DNA of 8,749 bases from Thermoplasmata archaeon (GCA_023137005.1 JAGLQE010000238.1:1-8749); one strand, 5' to 3'. Counted from the stretch's first letter, positions 1 to 6,163 are shown. Numbers and translations are program-made. Notes: generated from the sequence alone by a model not told the origin.

Positions 1-16
1 GTTCCATGTGTGGGGA

Positions 17-117
17 ATATTGTGCAATTAAACTGATCAAAGAGCATATGGACAAAGAAGTTTAATTGAACAATATAGGGCTTGTCGTTGCTATTATTCT
101 CTATGAAATAGACAAGG
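17..117 (+). ncRNA. Structured RNA element, copy 1 of 2
   Basis: Bases 17-34 pair with 59-76 as an 18-bp stem broken by one G24/A69 mismatch. The stem is topped by a potential tandem sheared pair (G35-A36 facing G57-A58) and a 24-base loop (35-58) containing CATATGGACAAAGA. A second hairpin follows: CTTGTC (81-86) with GACAAG (111-116), plus TATT (92-95) with AATA (107-110), leaving a five-base bulge on the 5' side. No reading frame fits the element. The plus strand is preferred because the non-canonical pairs would be G/A there and C/T on the other strand, and because the conserved loop is purine-rich. I recognise no known RNA family. The copy starts very near the window edge, so further copies or a promoter could lie outside. 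The function is unknown; structure is supported by comparison with copy 2. Confidence 0.6.
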
Positions 118-120
118 TAC

Positions 121-220
121 TGCTTGTGCGATCAAGCTGATAAAAGAACATATGGACAAAGAAGCTTGATAGCACAATATTGAGCTTGTCGCTATCATCT
201 TATCTGTAAAATAGACATGC
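121..220 (+). ncRNA. Structured RNA element, copy 2 of 2
   Basis: This copy lies about 104 bases after the first. Bases 124-138 pair with 163-177 in a 15-bp stem with a single G130/A171 mismatch, again capped by G139-A140 facing G161-A162 and a 24-base loop that differs from copy 1 at only two positions. Relative to copy 1, the pair T29-A64 has become C133-G168 and A32-T61 has become G136-C165, so both partners changed together. The second hairpin is GCTTGTC (184-190) with GACATGC (214-220), carrying one T/T mismatch, plus TAT (193-195) with ATA (211-213) and a two-base bulge. Downstream on the plus strand there is only the 3' end of a convergent gene, so this does not look like a leader riboswitch for anything in view. 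A free-standing small RNA, or the 3' part of an upstream transcript, fits better. Confidence 0.6.
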
Positions 221-268
221 TAGATATCAATAAAATATTCTAAAGATCTAAGTGAAAGTAGCGAAAGC

Positions 269-1303
269 TCATTCCCCAGTTATGATGGGTAGATACTTGC
301 CTTCCTTCATTATTTCGACACCATCTACTAATATATTGCACTTGAGCATGAGTAGATCAATGTGATGATGGCATTCCCAGTCTGCCCCGGTCTTTTCATG
401 ATATGGGTCACCGAAGGCCACATGAATGGTAGGTAATTTCTCATCCTGTAGGATATTTCCTACGACCTTCTCTAGGAAGATATTGGTACCTATTCCCAGT
501 TCTCCAACCCTTGAGGCACATGGCTCGCTGTTTATGTATTTGGTGAAGTCGTCCAGGAGTTCTTTGTTATCACACTCGCAGTATGCGATGTGTGAGCCCA
601 CCACCTTGTTCTCGACATCTATTATCAAGGGTGTTTCGGTGAAATCCACTATCTCATTGTATTTCTCTCCCAGCCAGTCACCGACAGTACCATCAACGAC
701 CAGTCTTCCCTCAAGTGTGAGTGGAGCAGCGAATACCTCTCCCGAAGGTAGATTATCCCATTCTCCAACCTTGGTCACCACGCCGGAGCATGGTATCCAG
801 TACATGGATGGGTCCATTTTGGCCACAAAGTCGGTTCCAGCCGGGGAGGTCACGCGTATCTCCTCAGCATCCTTGACGACTCTATGAACATTCTGTGTGA
901 TCTTATTGACCACATCGTAATCCACACACATACCATATTCCATGATCTCATTGGACACTCCCACCATGTGAGCGTGCCTGGCTCTGGCCTTGATAAGATG
1001 AATGAAGGGTTCTCTCAGAGTGGCAAGTTCGCCCTCTCTTGCACCCGCAACAAAGAAGGTCACGGTCGCTTCCAATATGGCTTCCTTTAGTCCTTCTGGC
1101 ATTCGTTTGAGTGGTCGACCACCATAGGCAGGCAGATCGACATTGAAGAATCTGACGTGTTTTGTGATCTCTAAAGAAGCTTTTCTGAGGGCAATTCCGA
1201 TATCCTTGCTGTCCTCGTCCGCTACAATTAGAACATGATCCTCTGGCTTGACGACCATGCATTTCTCGACAGCTATCTTTGCACCTTGCTCTAACGGAAC
1301 CAT
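269..1303 (-). CDS. M29 family metallo-aminopeptidase
   Basis: This 344-residue protein looks like a thermophilic-type leucyl aminopeptidase of peptidase family M29 (AmpS/aminopeptidase T), which removes N-terminal residues from peptides in the cytoplasm using a pair of metal ions. The expected ligand pattern is visible (numbering from the TTG one codon upstream): Glu190 in LPSGEVFAAP, Glu269 in GELGIG, His295 and Tyr302 in IHVAFGDPYH, and His315-x-Asp317 in HHHID. These follow the order of metal-binding and active-site residues known for the family. The protein is somewhat shorter than the roughly 400-residue bacterial members. No signal peptide or membrane segment is visible. I chose the ATG at 1303; a TTG directly before it (1306) is possible. 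No Shine-Dalgarno precedes it, but a TATA-like box at the right distance suggests a leaderless message. It diverges from the DUF3783-type gene. Substrate range is not deducible. Confidence 0.85.
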   Translation of the reverse strand: MVPLEQGAKIAVEKCMVVKPEDHVLIVADEDSKDIGIALRKASLEITKHVRFFNVDLPAYGGRPLKRMPEGLKEAILEATVTFFVAGAREGELATLREPFIHLIKARARHAHMVGVSNEIMEYGMCVDYDVVNKITQNVHRVVKDAEEIRVTSPAGTDFVAKMDPSMYWIPCSGVVTKVGEWDNLPSGEVFAAPLTLEGRLVVDGTVGDWLGEKYNEIVDFTETPLIIDVENKVVGSHIAYCECDNKELLDDFTKYINSEPCASRVGELGIGTNIFLEKVVGNILQDEKLPTIHVAFGDPYHEKTGADWECHHHIDLLMLKCNILVDGVEIMKEGKYLPIITGE

Positions 1304-1327
1304 CAATCTCTGGTAAACTATAACTGG

Positions 1328-1335
1328 TATATAAT
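1328..1335 (-). promoter_or_regulatory. TATA-like box of the aminopeptidase gene
   Basis: On the minus strand this reads ATTATATA, preceded by an A-rich stretch (GTAAAAGA). Its centre is about 28 bases before the ATG at 1303, the spacing expected if transcription begins at or next to the start codon. This fits the absence of a Shine-Dalgarno. Confidence 0.55.
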
Positions 1336-1402
1336 TCTTTTACCAAAATCATAACTCGATCTTTTAAGGCTGAATTGTGCCTGGGACATGGTGAGGGCTT
1401 CT

Positions 1403-1424
1403 AGGAATTATTAAATCAATTCCT
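1403..1424 (+). promoter_or_regulatory. Inverted repeat around the TATA-like box of the DUF3783 gene
   Basis: AGGAATT (1403-1409) and AATTCCT (1418-1424) are perfect 7-bp inverted arms. The eight bases between them, ATTAAATC, include the likely TATA box, about 32 bases before the ATG at 1445. A protein bound to the arms would cover the box, so the site could be an operator. The sequence shows the symmetry only; regulation is an inference. Confidence 0.4.
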
Positions 1425-1444
1425 GCTTATCTCATCCCGATATC

Positions 1445-1810
1445 ATGAGTATGCTGGGAATAATGACCTATGGATATGACAAAGGCTCGGGTGAGGCTAT
1501 TCAGGTTGGTCTATCTGAGGCCATGAATACGGATATCGCCCTCATCGGCGCTTCCAAGAAAGTGAATGTAAGAGTGGGCCAGATACTTGAGGATGGGCCC
1601 AATGCATCTATATTTGAGGATGCCGATCCAAAGATCATCATATTACTCGGTTTCGATGATGAGCAGGTAAAGATCCTTCTCAAGAATTTTCCAAGGGATG
1701 ACCGCCCCATCTTCTGCGGCTTGACCATGGAGAACATTAAATGGACATTGAGCGATCTCATCGAGCATCTTCTGGAAGAGAAGGTGTATTGGGATTCTCA
1801 GAAGAAATGA
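1445..1810 (+). CDS. Small DUF3783-like protein of unknown function
   Basis: This 121-residue soluble protein has no signal peptide or membrane segment. The second half (about residues 60-112) resembles DUF3783: a strand with a Gly-Phe (IIILLGFDDEQ), a short linker, then PIFCGLTMENIKW followed by an amphipathic helix ending LLEEK, like the family's Thr-x-x-Asn-x-x-Trp and Leu-x-x-x-Leu pattern. The first half (MLGIMTYGYDKGSGEAI) is not one I recognise. The ATG at 1445 is used; an in-frame ATG two codons later is also possible. No Shine-Dalgarno is visible, and an AT-rich box lies about 32 bases upstream inside an inverted repeat. The stop codon directly abuts the stop of the convergent membrane protein gene. 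No biochemical role can be assigned, and the DUF3783 match is from memory of the family pattern. Confidence 0.75.
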   Translation: MSMLGIMTYGYDKGSGEAIQVGLSEAMNTDIALIGASKKVNVRVGQILEDGPNASIFEDADPKIIILLGFDDEQVKILLKNFPRDDRPIFCGLTMENIKWTLSDLIEHLLEEKVYWDSQKK

Positions 1811-2680
1811 TCATTCAACCTTGGGCTTTCTGGGTGGGCTCTCGATCGGTGGCTGTGCCGGAGCTTCCGAGGGGGGCTGAACAATGGGCTCGATCGGCTG
1901 AACTGGCTGTGGTGGTTGTGGTGGTTGTACTGGCTGGACCTGTTGTGGATACATGGGTTGTTGATATTGGGTTTGATATGGATGGCCTGGATAATATGGA
2001 TAGGCTGGTTGAGGCTGCAAGGCCTGCTCCGCCTTCTTCTTTTTATCAAAGTGCCTCACTATCAAGAACAAGATGACTATAACACCCACCACGGCCAATG
2101 CCTCGAGGACGATAATGCCTATAACTGGCCATATGAAGAGGTCGAAGTCATCGAAATAACCGCCTTCCGTGTACTCCATTGTCATATCGAGAACGACCAC
2201 TCCCGATGGGTCTGCATCATCCGGGGTGATGTCGCATTCTCTATTGTCGATTATTATGAATATGCCTTCCTCGGGACCCGTGTAATAACTCTCCTCAGAA
2301 GTGTCAAAAACATAATGTATCCTGGCAGAAGAGGTGTCCTCCTCTGATGCTGGCTTGAAGGACACGGCCCTGGGATCTGTATCATTGTCTCCAGAGGGCT
2401 GATAACCACCGTAATAATATGGGTCATAATTGTAGGCATTGTCCACTTGGGTATAGGACATGACATAGACATCCACATTGCCTCCCGATGTCACGGTCAC
2501 ATTGACCCAGATCTCGCCGTAGGACCACGCATCGTAGGGGCCTGCAATATAATAGCTACCATCATCTATGTAGATAGTATCTGGCTCCTCCTGTGCCGAT
2601 ACACTGCCTCCAAAACAAAGAACGATCGCGGAAGAAAATAACATGGTCACTACCAGCAGTGAGAAAGCCCTACTCTTCAT
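1811..2680 (-). CDS. Secreted-domain membrane protein with Pro/Gln/Tyr-rich cytoplasmic tail
   Basis: This 289-residue protein is not a family I recognise, but its architecture is clear. Residues 1-29 form a Sec-type signal peptide (charged MKSR, hydrophobic core, SVSA before Gln30). Residues 30-180 form an acidic, Tyr- and Gly-rich extracytoplasmic domain with two possible N-glycosylation sequons (Asn60-Val-Thr and Asn99-Asp-Thr). Residues 181-209 are a strongly hydrophobic membrane segment followed by FDKKKK, a stop-transfer signal that places the C-terminus inside. Residues 220-289 are a low-complexity tail of Pro, Gln and Tyr (for example QPPQPPQPVQPIEP). A tail of this type may bind partner proteins. 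The ATG at 2680 is supported by the signal peptide and a TATA-like box 27 bases upstream. It could be a cell-surface or sensory protein; no catalytic motif is seen. Confidence 0.8.
   Translation of the reverse strand: MKSRAFSLLVVTMLFSSAIVLCFGGSVSAQEEPDTIYIDDGSYYIAGPYDAWSYGEIWVNVTVTSGGNVDVYVMSYTQVDNAYNYDPYYYGGYQPSGDNDTDPRAVSFKPASEEDTSSARIHYVFDTSEESYYTGPEEGIFIIIDNRECDITPDDADPSGVVVLDMTMEYTEGGYFDDFDLFIWPVIGIIVLEALAVVGVIVILFLIVRHFDKKKKAEQALQPQPAYPYYPGHPYQTQYQQPMYPQQVQPVQPPQPPQPVQPIEPIVQPPSEAPAQPPIESPPRKPKVE
1819..2014 (-). repeat. Low-complexity Pro/Gln coding stretch
   Basis: Within the membrane protein gene the DNA becomes repetitive. On the plus strand it is rich in GGTTG and TGG triplet-like units around 1906-1950, encoding runs of Gln-Pro and Pro-Pro. 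Such stretches tend to vary in length between strains. This is part of the gene, not a separate element. Confidence 0.5.
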
Positions 2681-2703
2681 ATTATAATCAATGGGTTATG
2701 GAG

Positions 2704-2711
2704 ATATAAAG
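2704..2711 (-). promoter_or_regulatory. TATA-like box of the membrane protein gene
   Basis: The minus strand reads CTTTATAT, centred about 27 bases before the ATG at 2680. With no Shine-Dalgarno in front of the start, a leaderless transcript is the simplest reading. The box lies in the 90-base gap after purQ, so this gene probably has its own promoter. Confidence 0.5.
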
Positions 2712-2770
2712 CTTATGTCGAGATGTAAGAATGCATGATTATAGGAAGACCTGAGATGGTTTGGAACTGC

Positions 2771-3604
2771 TCAGAATCGCTTTGCAATCTCTTCCAAAAC
2801 GCTTTCAAATATAACTCGTCCATCGCCTAATCCCGTTGGAAACGCCCTTGTCCAATCTGGGTGCATTTCCCGATCCATCACCCTCTCCGGGTGCGGCATC
2901 ATGCCAAACACATTGCCCTGCGGATTGCAGATCCCCGCGACATTGTTATCAGAGCCATTGGGATTCCATGGGTAGCCTGCATACTTTCCATCCGGATCAA
3001 CGTATTTGAAAACTAACATGTCATTGTCCGCCAGCTTCTGGTAGGCTGCCTCCGCACTTTCTGATGGGAATACCAGCTTTCCTTCTGCGTGGGCAGACGG
3101 GCACATGAGGATATCTCCTTCTTCGATCTTGGATGTGAACATGCAATTGCCCTTGTTCTCGTGCTTGAGAAGTGTGGGTCGGCACTCGAACCTGGAAGAA
3201 TCATTGGTCGTCAATACAGCTTTAGGAAAATCTGCCATGATCTCATCGAATCCTGGCAATAGTCCCAATTCCACAAGAACCTGGAATCCATTGCAGATGC
3301 CCAGTACGGCCTTTCCCTCTTTGACGAAATTCTCCATATCGTCCTTGAGGCCGGCCTTCATTCTGGCGGCCCAGATCGCCCCTGCACGAACATAATCTCC
3401 GGATGAGAATCCTCCGGGTATCATCAGAATGTGGAAGTCGGAAAGCTTTCTGTCCTCGCCCTCTGCCAAGTCCTGGCCAAGAAGCTGCTTGAGATGTATT
3501 ATCTCTGGTCGTGCTCCCAGCCTCTTGAAGGCCTGGTAGGCCTCCTGCTCGCAGTTGGTTCCCTCTATTCTCAAAACACAGACTTTGATGTCCTGGATGT
3601 TCAT
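2771..3604 (-). CDS. purQ: Phosphoribosylformylglycinamidine synthase, glutaminase subunit PurQ
   Basis: PurQ releases ammonia from glutamine for the fourth step of purine synthesis, where FGAR becomes FGAM together with PurL and PurS. The 277-residue protein shows a class I glutamine amidotransferase fold: an N-terminal CVLRIEGTNCEQE strand-loop, the PGGFSSGDYVRAG segment, the nucleophile elbow GICNGFQ with Cys104, and MMPHPER providing His238 and Glu240 of the catalytic triad. The family feature SAHAEGK (about 170-176) is also present. It is longer than the roughly 225-residue bacterial PurQ, as the archaeal long form can be. The ATG at 3604 is preceded by AGGTGA six bases upstream, which fixes the start. 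Neither purL nor purS is in view. It sits 66 bases after the TrmB-like gene on the same strand and has its own TATA-like box in that gap. Confidence 0.95.
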   Translation of the reverse strand: MNIQDIKVCVLRIEGTNCEQEAYQAFKRLGARPEIIHLKQLLGQDLAEGEDRKLSDFHILMIPGGFSSGDYVRAGAIWAARMKAGLKDDMENFVKEGKAVLGICNGFQVLVELGLLPGFDEIMADFPKAVLTTNDSSRFECRPTLLKHENKGNCMFTSKIEEGDILMCPSAHAEGKLVFPSESAEAAYQKLADNDMLVFKYVDPDGKYAGYPWNPNGSDNNVAGICNPQGNVFGMMPHPERVMDREMHPDWTRAFPTGLGDGRVIFESVLEEIAKRF

Positions 3605-3610
3605 GGCTAC

Positions 3611-3616
3611 TCACCT
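3611..3616 (-). promoter_or_regulatory. Shine-Dalgarno of purQ
   Basis: On the minus strand AGGTGA ends six bases before the ATG at 3604. It is a good match to the 16S rRNA tail and unlike the apparently leaderless starts of several other genes here. Confidence 0.6.
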
Positions 3617-3640
3617 ATGTCATGGGGCAAGATAACAAAG

Positions 3641-3649
3641 GATAAATGG
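3641..3649 (-). promoter_or_regulatory. Possible TATA box of purQ
   Basis: The minus strand reads CCATTTATC. A start of transcription about 25 bases on would fall near 3620 and leave a short leader just long enough to hold the Shine-Dalgarno. It suggests purQ can be transcribed independently of the TrmB-like gene. Confidence 0.35.
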
Positions 3650-3670
3650 TTTATGGGGATGGAGGGTGTC

Positions 3671-4540
3671 CTACTTTCTTTTTGCCCGCACCTTCTTGAC
3701 TCGTAGCTTTCTGTCCCTTTGCTTTGGAGGGGGCACATCCACCTTCTTTGGCTTCTGTGTCTCTATGGGTTGCTGGGTGGCTGGTTCTTTGGGCTCTTGC
3801 TGAGATGGTAAGGAATCCACAGCGATCTGCAGGAAATTCTCAAGATGGCTGGCAAGGTAAGCATTGTCCGTGTATCCACATGTTTCCAGGTCCGGCGATG
3901 CTATGAGCGCGGTGTGGCTGTCTATTATAACATCTGTGGCAATGAGTCCGTTCTTCCTCTTTACCTGGATATCTGGGAACACCTTTTGGCCATGGGGTGT
4001 GAGGATAGTTATCACAACACCTCTTTTGAGTGCCCGGGCCACCTTTTTCTCTAGCACTGGCCTTAACTCCGACATGGTGGGCGTTGACATAATGAATGTC
4101 TCATTGGCCATATCCAGCATCTCCCCTATCCGCTCGATCACCTTCGCCTTCCCCACGATGGTGTATATGAGTTGTGGCATACCCTGCTCTCTCAATATCT
4201 CTCGAATGGAGTCCAGCGTGCTGAATGTATCCTCCAGTCGACGTATGATATCTTTTCCCACCTTTCGGGGCTCTTCTGGCCTGTATAACTTGGGCCTTCC
4301 CTCTCCTGGTTGGGCAAACCCCTTCTCCACCAGGCCATCCAATATCTTGTAGGCCGAGGTTCGGGGTATCTGGGCGGTTGTGGATATGGTCTCTGCATCA
4401 CCGACTCCATGGGCGACCAGGGCGATGTATGCCCTTGCCTCGTAATCTGTCAGACCCAGAAGGGCCAGATCTGCCGCTATCTTTCGGTATTCCTCCATAA
4501 GAGTTTCATTGCTCTGGCTAATTATGTCCACAATGTCCAT
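3671..4540 (-). CDS. TrmB-family transcriptional regulator
   Basis: TrmB proteins are archaeal DNA-binding regulators with an N-terminal winged helix and a C-terminal ligand or effector domain. Here (289 residues) the winged helix spans about 22-90, with the family hallmark LGLTDYEARAYIALV, the recognition-helix region IPRTSAYKILDGLVEKGF and the wing GRPKLYRP. A helical linker (92-120) follows. Residues 122-245 resemble the TrmB effector domain (YTIVGKAKVIERI, FIMSTPTMSEL, ATDVIIDSHTALIASPD). A Pro/Lys/Arg-rich tail (246-289, ending VRAKRK) is unusual and could bind DNA nonspecifically. I chose the ATG at 4540; a GTG at 4576 would add 12 Cys-rich residues unlike the family and would consume the promoter region. 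It is divergent from tes, 63 bases apart, making tes and its own gene the first targets to suspect. The ligand is unknown. Confidence 0.85.
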   Translation of the reverse strand: MDIVDIISQSNETLMEEYRKIAADLALLGLTDYEARAYIALVAHGVGDAETISTTAQIPRTSAYKILDGLVEKGFAQPGEGRPKLYRPEEPRKVGKDIIRRLEDTFSTLDSIREILREQGMPQLIYTIVGKAKVIERIGEMLDMANETFIMSTPTMSELRPVLEKKVARALKRGVVITILTPHGQKVFPDIQVKRKNGLIATDVIIDSHTALIASPDLETCGYTDNAYLASHLENFLQIAVDSLPSQQEPKEPATQQPIETQKPKKVDVPPPKQRDRKLRVKKVRAKRK

Positions 4541-4549
4541 AGTAATCAC

Positions 4550-4572
4550 TTTGTAGCGGCATTCACTACAAA
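4550..4572. promoter_or_regulatory. Inverted repeat, candidate operator between the regulator and tes
   Basis: TTTGTAG (4550-4556) and CTACAAA (4566-4572) are perfect 7-bp inverted arms separated by nine bases, so their centres are 16 bases apart. The site lies in the 63-base gap between the divergent TrmB-like gene and tes, just upstream of the tes TATA-like box and just upstream of the regulator's start. That is where an autoregulated operator would be expected. Binding is an inference. Confidence 0.5.
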
Positions 4573-4574
4573 AC

Positions 4575-4582
4575 ACTTAAGT
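4575..4582. promoter_or_regulatory. Palindromic TATA-like box of tes
   Basis: ACTTAAGT is a perfect palindrome centred about 26 bases before the ATG at 4604. It is preceded by an A-rich stretch (ACAAAAC) that could serve as the TFB recognition element. tes has no Shine-Dalgarno, so a leaderless message is likely. Because it is symmetric, the box could in principle also serve the regulator gene, 35-40 bases before its ATG at 4540. Confidence 0.4.
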
Positions 4583-4603
4583 CTTTTCCTATATTACCTA
4601 TTG

Positions 4604-6163
4604 ATGGTACTTATGATAATCAAAGAGAGCACTTTAAAGACGGGATTGCCTAAGAAAACACCATCACTTTGTCCAGAATGCAAGAAGGTCATTGTTGCTG
4701 ATATTTTCGAGAGGGATGGGAAGGTCATGATATCCAAAACCTGTGAGGAACACGGCTATTATGAGGACATATACTGGTCGGACGTCGACCTTTATCATAA
4801 AGCTCAGATGTGGGCCTATGATGGTATTGGGGTCGAGAACCCAGCTTTGCCAGTCGATAAAGGATGCCCCTTTGATTGCGGTCTCTGTCCAACTCATACC
4901 AGCCACACATCTCTGGCCAACCTGGACCTGACCAATCGTTGCAATCTAAAATGCCCGATCTGCTTTGCCAATGCCAATGATGCGGGCTATGTGTACGAGC
5001 CCAGTTTCGATCAGGTAGTTTCCATGATGGAGACACTCAGAGCATCGAAGCCAGTCCCTTGCACGGCCATCCAGTTCGCAGGTGGAGAACCCACCATATA
5101 TCCCGAGTTATTCAAGGTAATATCCAAAGCCCGTGACCTGGGTTTTGCCCAGATCCAGATAGCTACCAATGGTCTATTGATGGCCAAGAAACCAGGCTTC
5201 ACCAAGAAGATGCAGGAGGCAGGAATGCATACCATCTATCTCCAGTTCGACGGTCTTCGCGAGGAGAACTACATTGCCGCAAGAGGTGTTCCCCTGCTTA
5301 AGGAAAAGCTGGCGGCCATCGAGAGTTGCAGAATAGGCGATGAGAACATGTCCGTAGTGCTCGTGCCAACCATCATCAATGGTATCAATGACGATCAGGT
5401 GGGCGAGATAGTCAAGTTCGCCATCGAGAACCGGGACGTTGTCCGTTCCGTCAATTTCCAGCCAGTGGCGTTCACAGGCCGCATAGATCAGGATGAGAGA
5501 TTGGCAGGACGATTCACACTTCCAGACCTGGTTGACAGGATGGAGAAGCAGACCGGTATCACCAACAGGGATGACTGGTTCCCCGTACCCGTTGTCACAC
5601 CAATATCCGAATTCATGTCTGTTATCTCAGGAGTGCCAAAAGTGGCTTTCACACCTCACCCCAACTGTGGACTGGCAACATACATTTTCATAGATAAGGA
5701 TGGCAATTCCACACCAATCACAAGGTTCGTGGATGTGGAAGGCCTGATGAAGGAGATATATGGCCTGGCCAAGAAGAGCGAGGGCAAGAAGATGATGCTC
5801 CCAGTTAAGTTGAAAGCATTTGACATAATCAAGAAGCATTTTCACACAGAGAAAGCCCCGGAAGGCCTCAATGTCACCAAGTTCCTCAAGCTTTTGCAGA
5901 CGGCCATGTCAACGGATTCCAAAGAGAAGCTGGCGGACTTCGCATGGGACATGATGATGATCGGCGGTATGCATTTCCAGGATGATTACAATTACGACAT
6001 AGAGAGGGTGAAGAGATGTGTGATACACTATGTCACACCAGATAATCTCATAATTCCTTTCTGCGCCTACAATGGCGGCCCGACCTACAGGACCGATGTC
6101 GAGAAGCGCCACTCAATACCCAATGACGAGTGGAGAGCCAGGCATGGCGGTGACGGGCTATGA
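4604..6163 (+). CDS. tes: Tetraether lipid synthase Tes (radical SAM)
   Basis: Tes joins the phytanyl chain ends of two archaeal diether lipids to form membrane-spanning GDGT-type tetraethers, using radical SAM chemistry at unactivated carbons. The 519-residue product matches the length and pattern of the Tes proteins MJ0619 and MA_1486. A Cys pair (Cys23, Cys26) and Cys47 lie in a zinc- or rubredoxin-like N-terminal part. KGCPFDCGLC (Cys88, Cys92, Cys95) likely holds an auxiliary cluster. The radical SAM motif follows as DLTNRCNLKCPIC (Cys113, Cys117, Cys120). QFAGGEPT (157-164) is the SAM-binding GGEP segment. Further conserved-looking Cys are Cys355 (HPNCGLATY), Cys472 and Cys487. The ATG at 4604 is used, with 4613 as an alternative; the open frame continues upstream but runs back through the opposite-strand regulator gene. 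Its last bases overlap the ferredoxin start. The electron donor is probably that ferredoxin. Confidence 0.9.
   Translation: MVLMIIKESTLKTGLPKKTPSLCPECKKVIVADIFERDGKVMISKTCEEHGYYEDIYWSDVDLYHKAQMWAYDGIGVENPALPVDKGCPFDCGLCPTHTSHTSLANLDLTNRCNLKCPICFANANDAGYVYEPSFDQVVSMMETLRASKPVPCTAIQFAGGEPTIYPELFKVISKARDLGFAQIQIATNGLLMAKKPGFTKKMQEAGMHTIYLQFDGLREENYIAARGVPLLKEKLAAIESCRIGDENMSVVLVPTIINGINDDQVGEIVKFAIENRDVVRSVNFQPVAFTGRIDQDERLAGRFTLPDLVDRMEKQTGITNRDDWFPVPVVTPISEFMSVISGVPKVAFTPHPNCGLATYIFIDKDGNSTPITRFVDVEGLMKEIYGLAKKSEGKKMMLPVKLKAFDIIKKHFHTEKAPEGLNVTKFLKLLQTAMSTDSKEKLADFAWDMMMIGGMHFQDDYNYDIERVKRCVIHYVTPDNLIIPFCAYNGGPTYRTDVEKRHSIPNDEWRARHGGDGL
6149..6153 (+). promoter_or_regulatory. Ribosome binding site of the ferredoxin gene, inside tes
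   Basis: GGTGA lies within the last codons of tes, six bases before the ATG at 6160. Together with the four-base stop/start overlap (ATGA, 6160-6163) it points to coupled translation of the two proteins. Confidence 0.5.

Noticed and set aside
17..76. Classic kink-turn (L7Ae-type) in the long hairpin
   Set aside because: The tandem G/A pairs follow the stem directly, without the three-base bulge a kink-turn requires.
1..220. CRISPR array, integron attC sites or a MITE in the leading gap
   Set aside because: There are only two units, with diverged stems and a conserved loop, no identical short repeats with unique spacers, no attC-type conserved ends, and no target-site duplication. Compensatory changes favour RNA.
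259..270. AGC-GAAA-GCT mini-hairpin as a terminator
   Set aside because: The stem is only three base pairs, with no T-run on either side that would support termination.
426..887. Plus-strand open frame opposite the aminopeptidase
   Set aside because: It is antisense to a well-conserved enzyme, has Ser/Thr/Pro-biased translation with no motif, and no promoter. The antisense frame at 1741-2076 opposite the membrane protein gene was dropped on the same grounds.
948..1352. Second minus-strand frame over the aminopeptidase start
   Set aside because: It is an out-of-frame shadow of the aminopeptidase, Arg/Cys-rich and without a recognisable fold.
4541..4576. GTG start of the TrmB-like regulator at 4576
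   Set aside because: The added residues (FCSECRYK) are unlike TrmB N-termini, and the region carries the inverted repeat and promoter.
4310..4603. N-terminal extension of Tes in the same open frame
   Set aside because: It runs antisense through the TrmB-like gene, and its translation does not resemble Tes.
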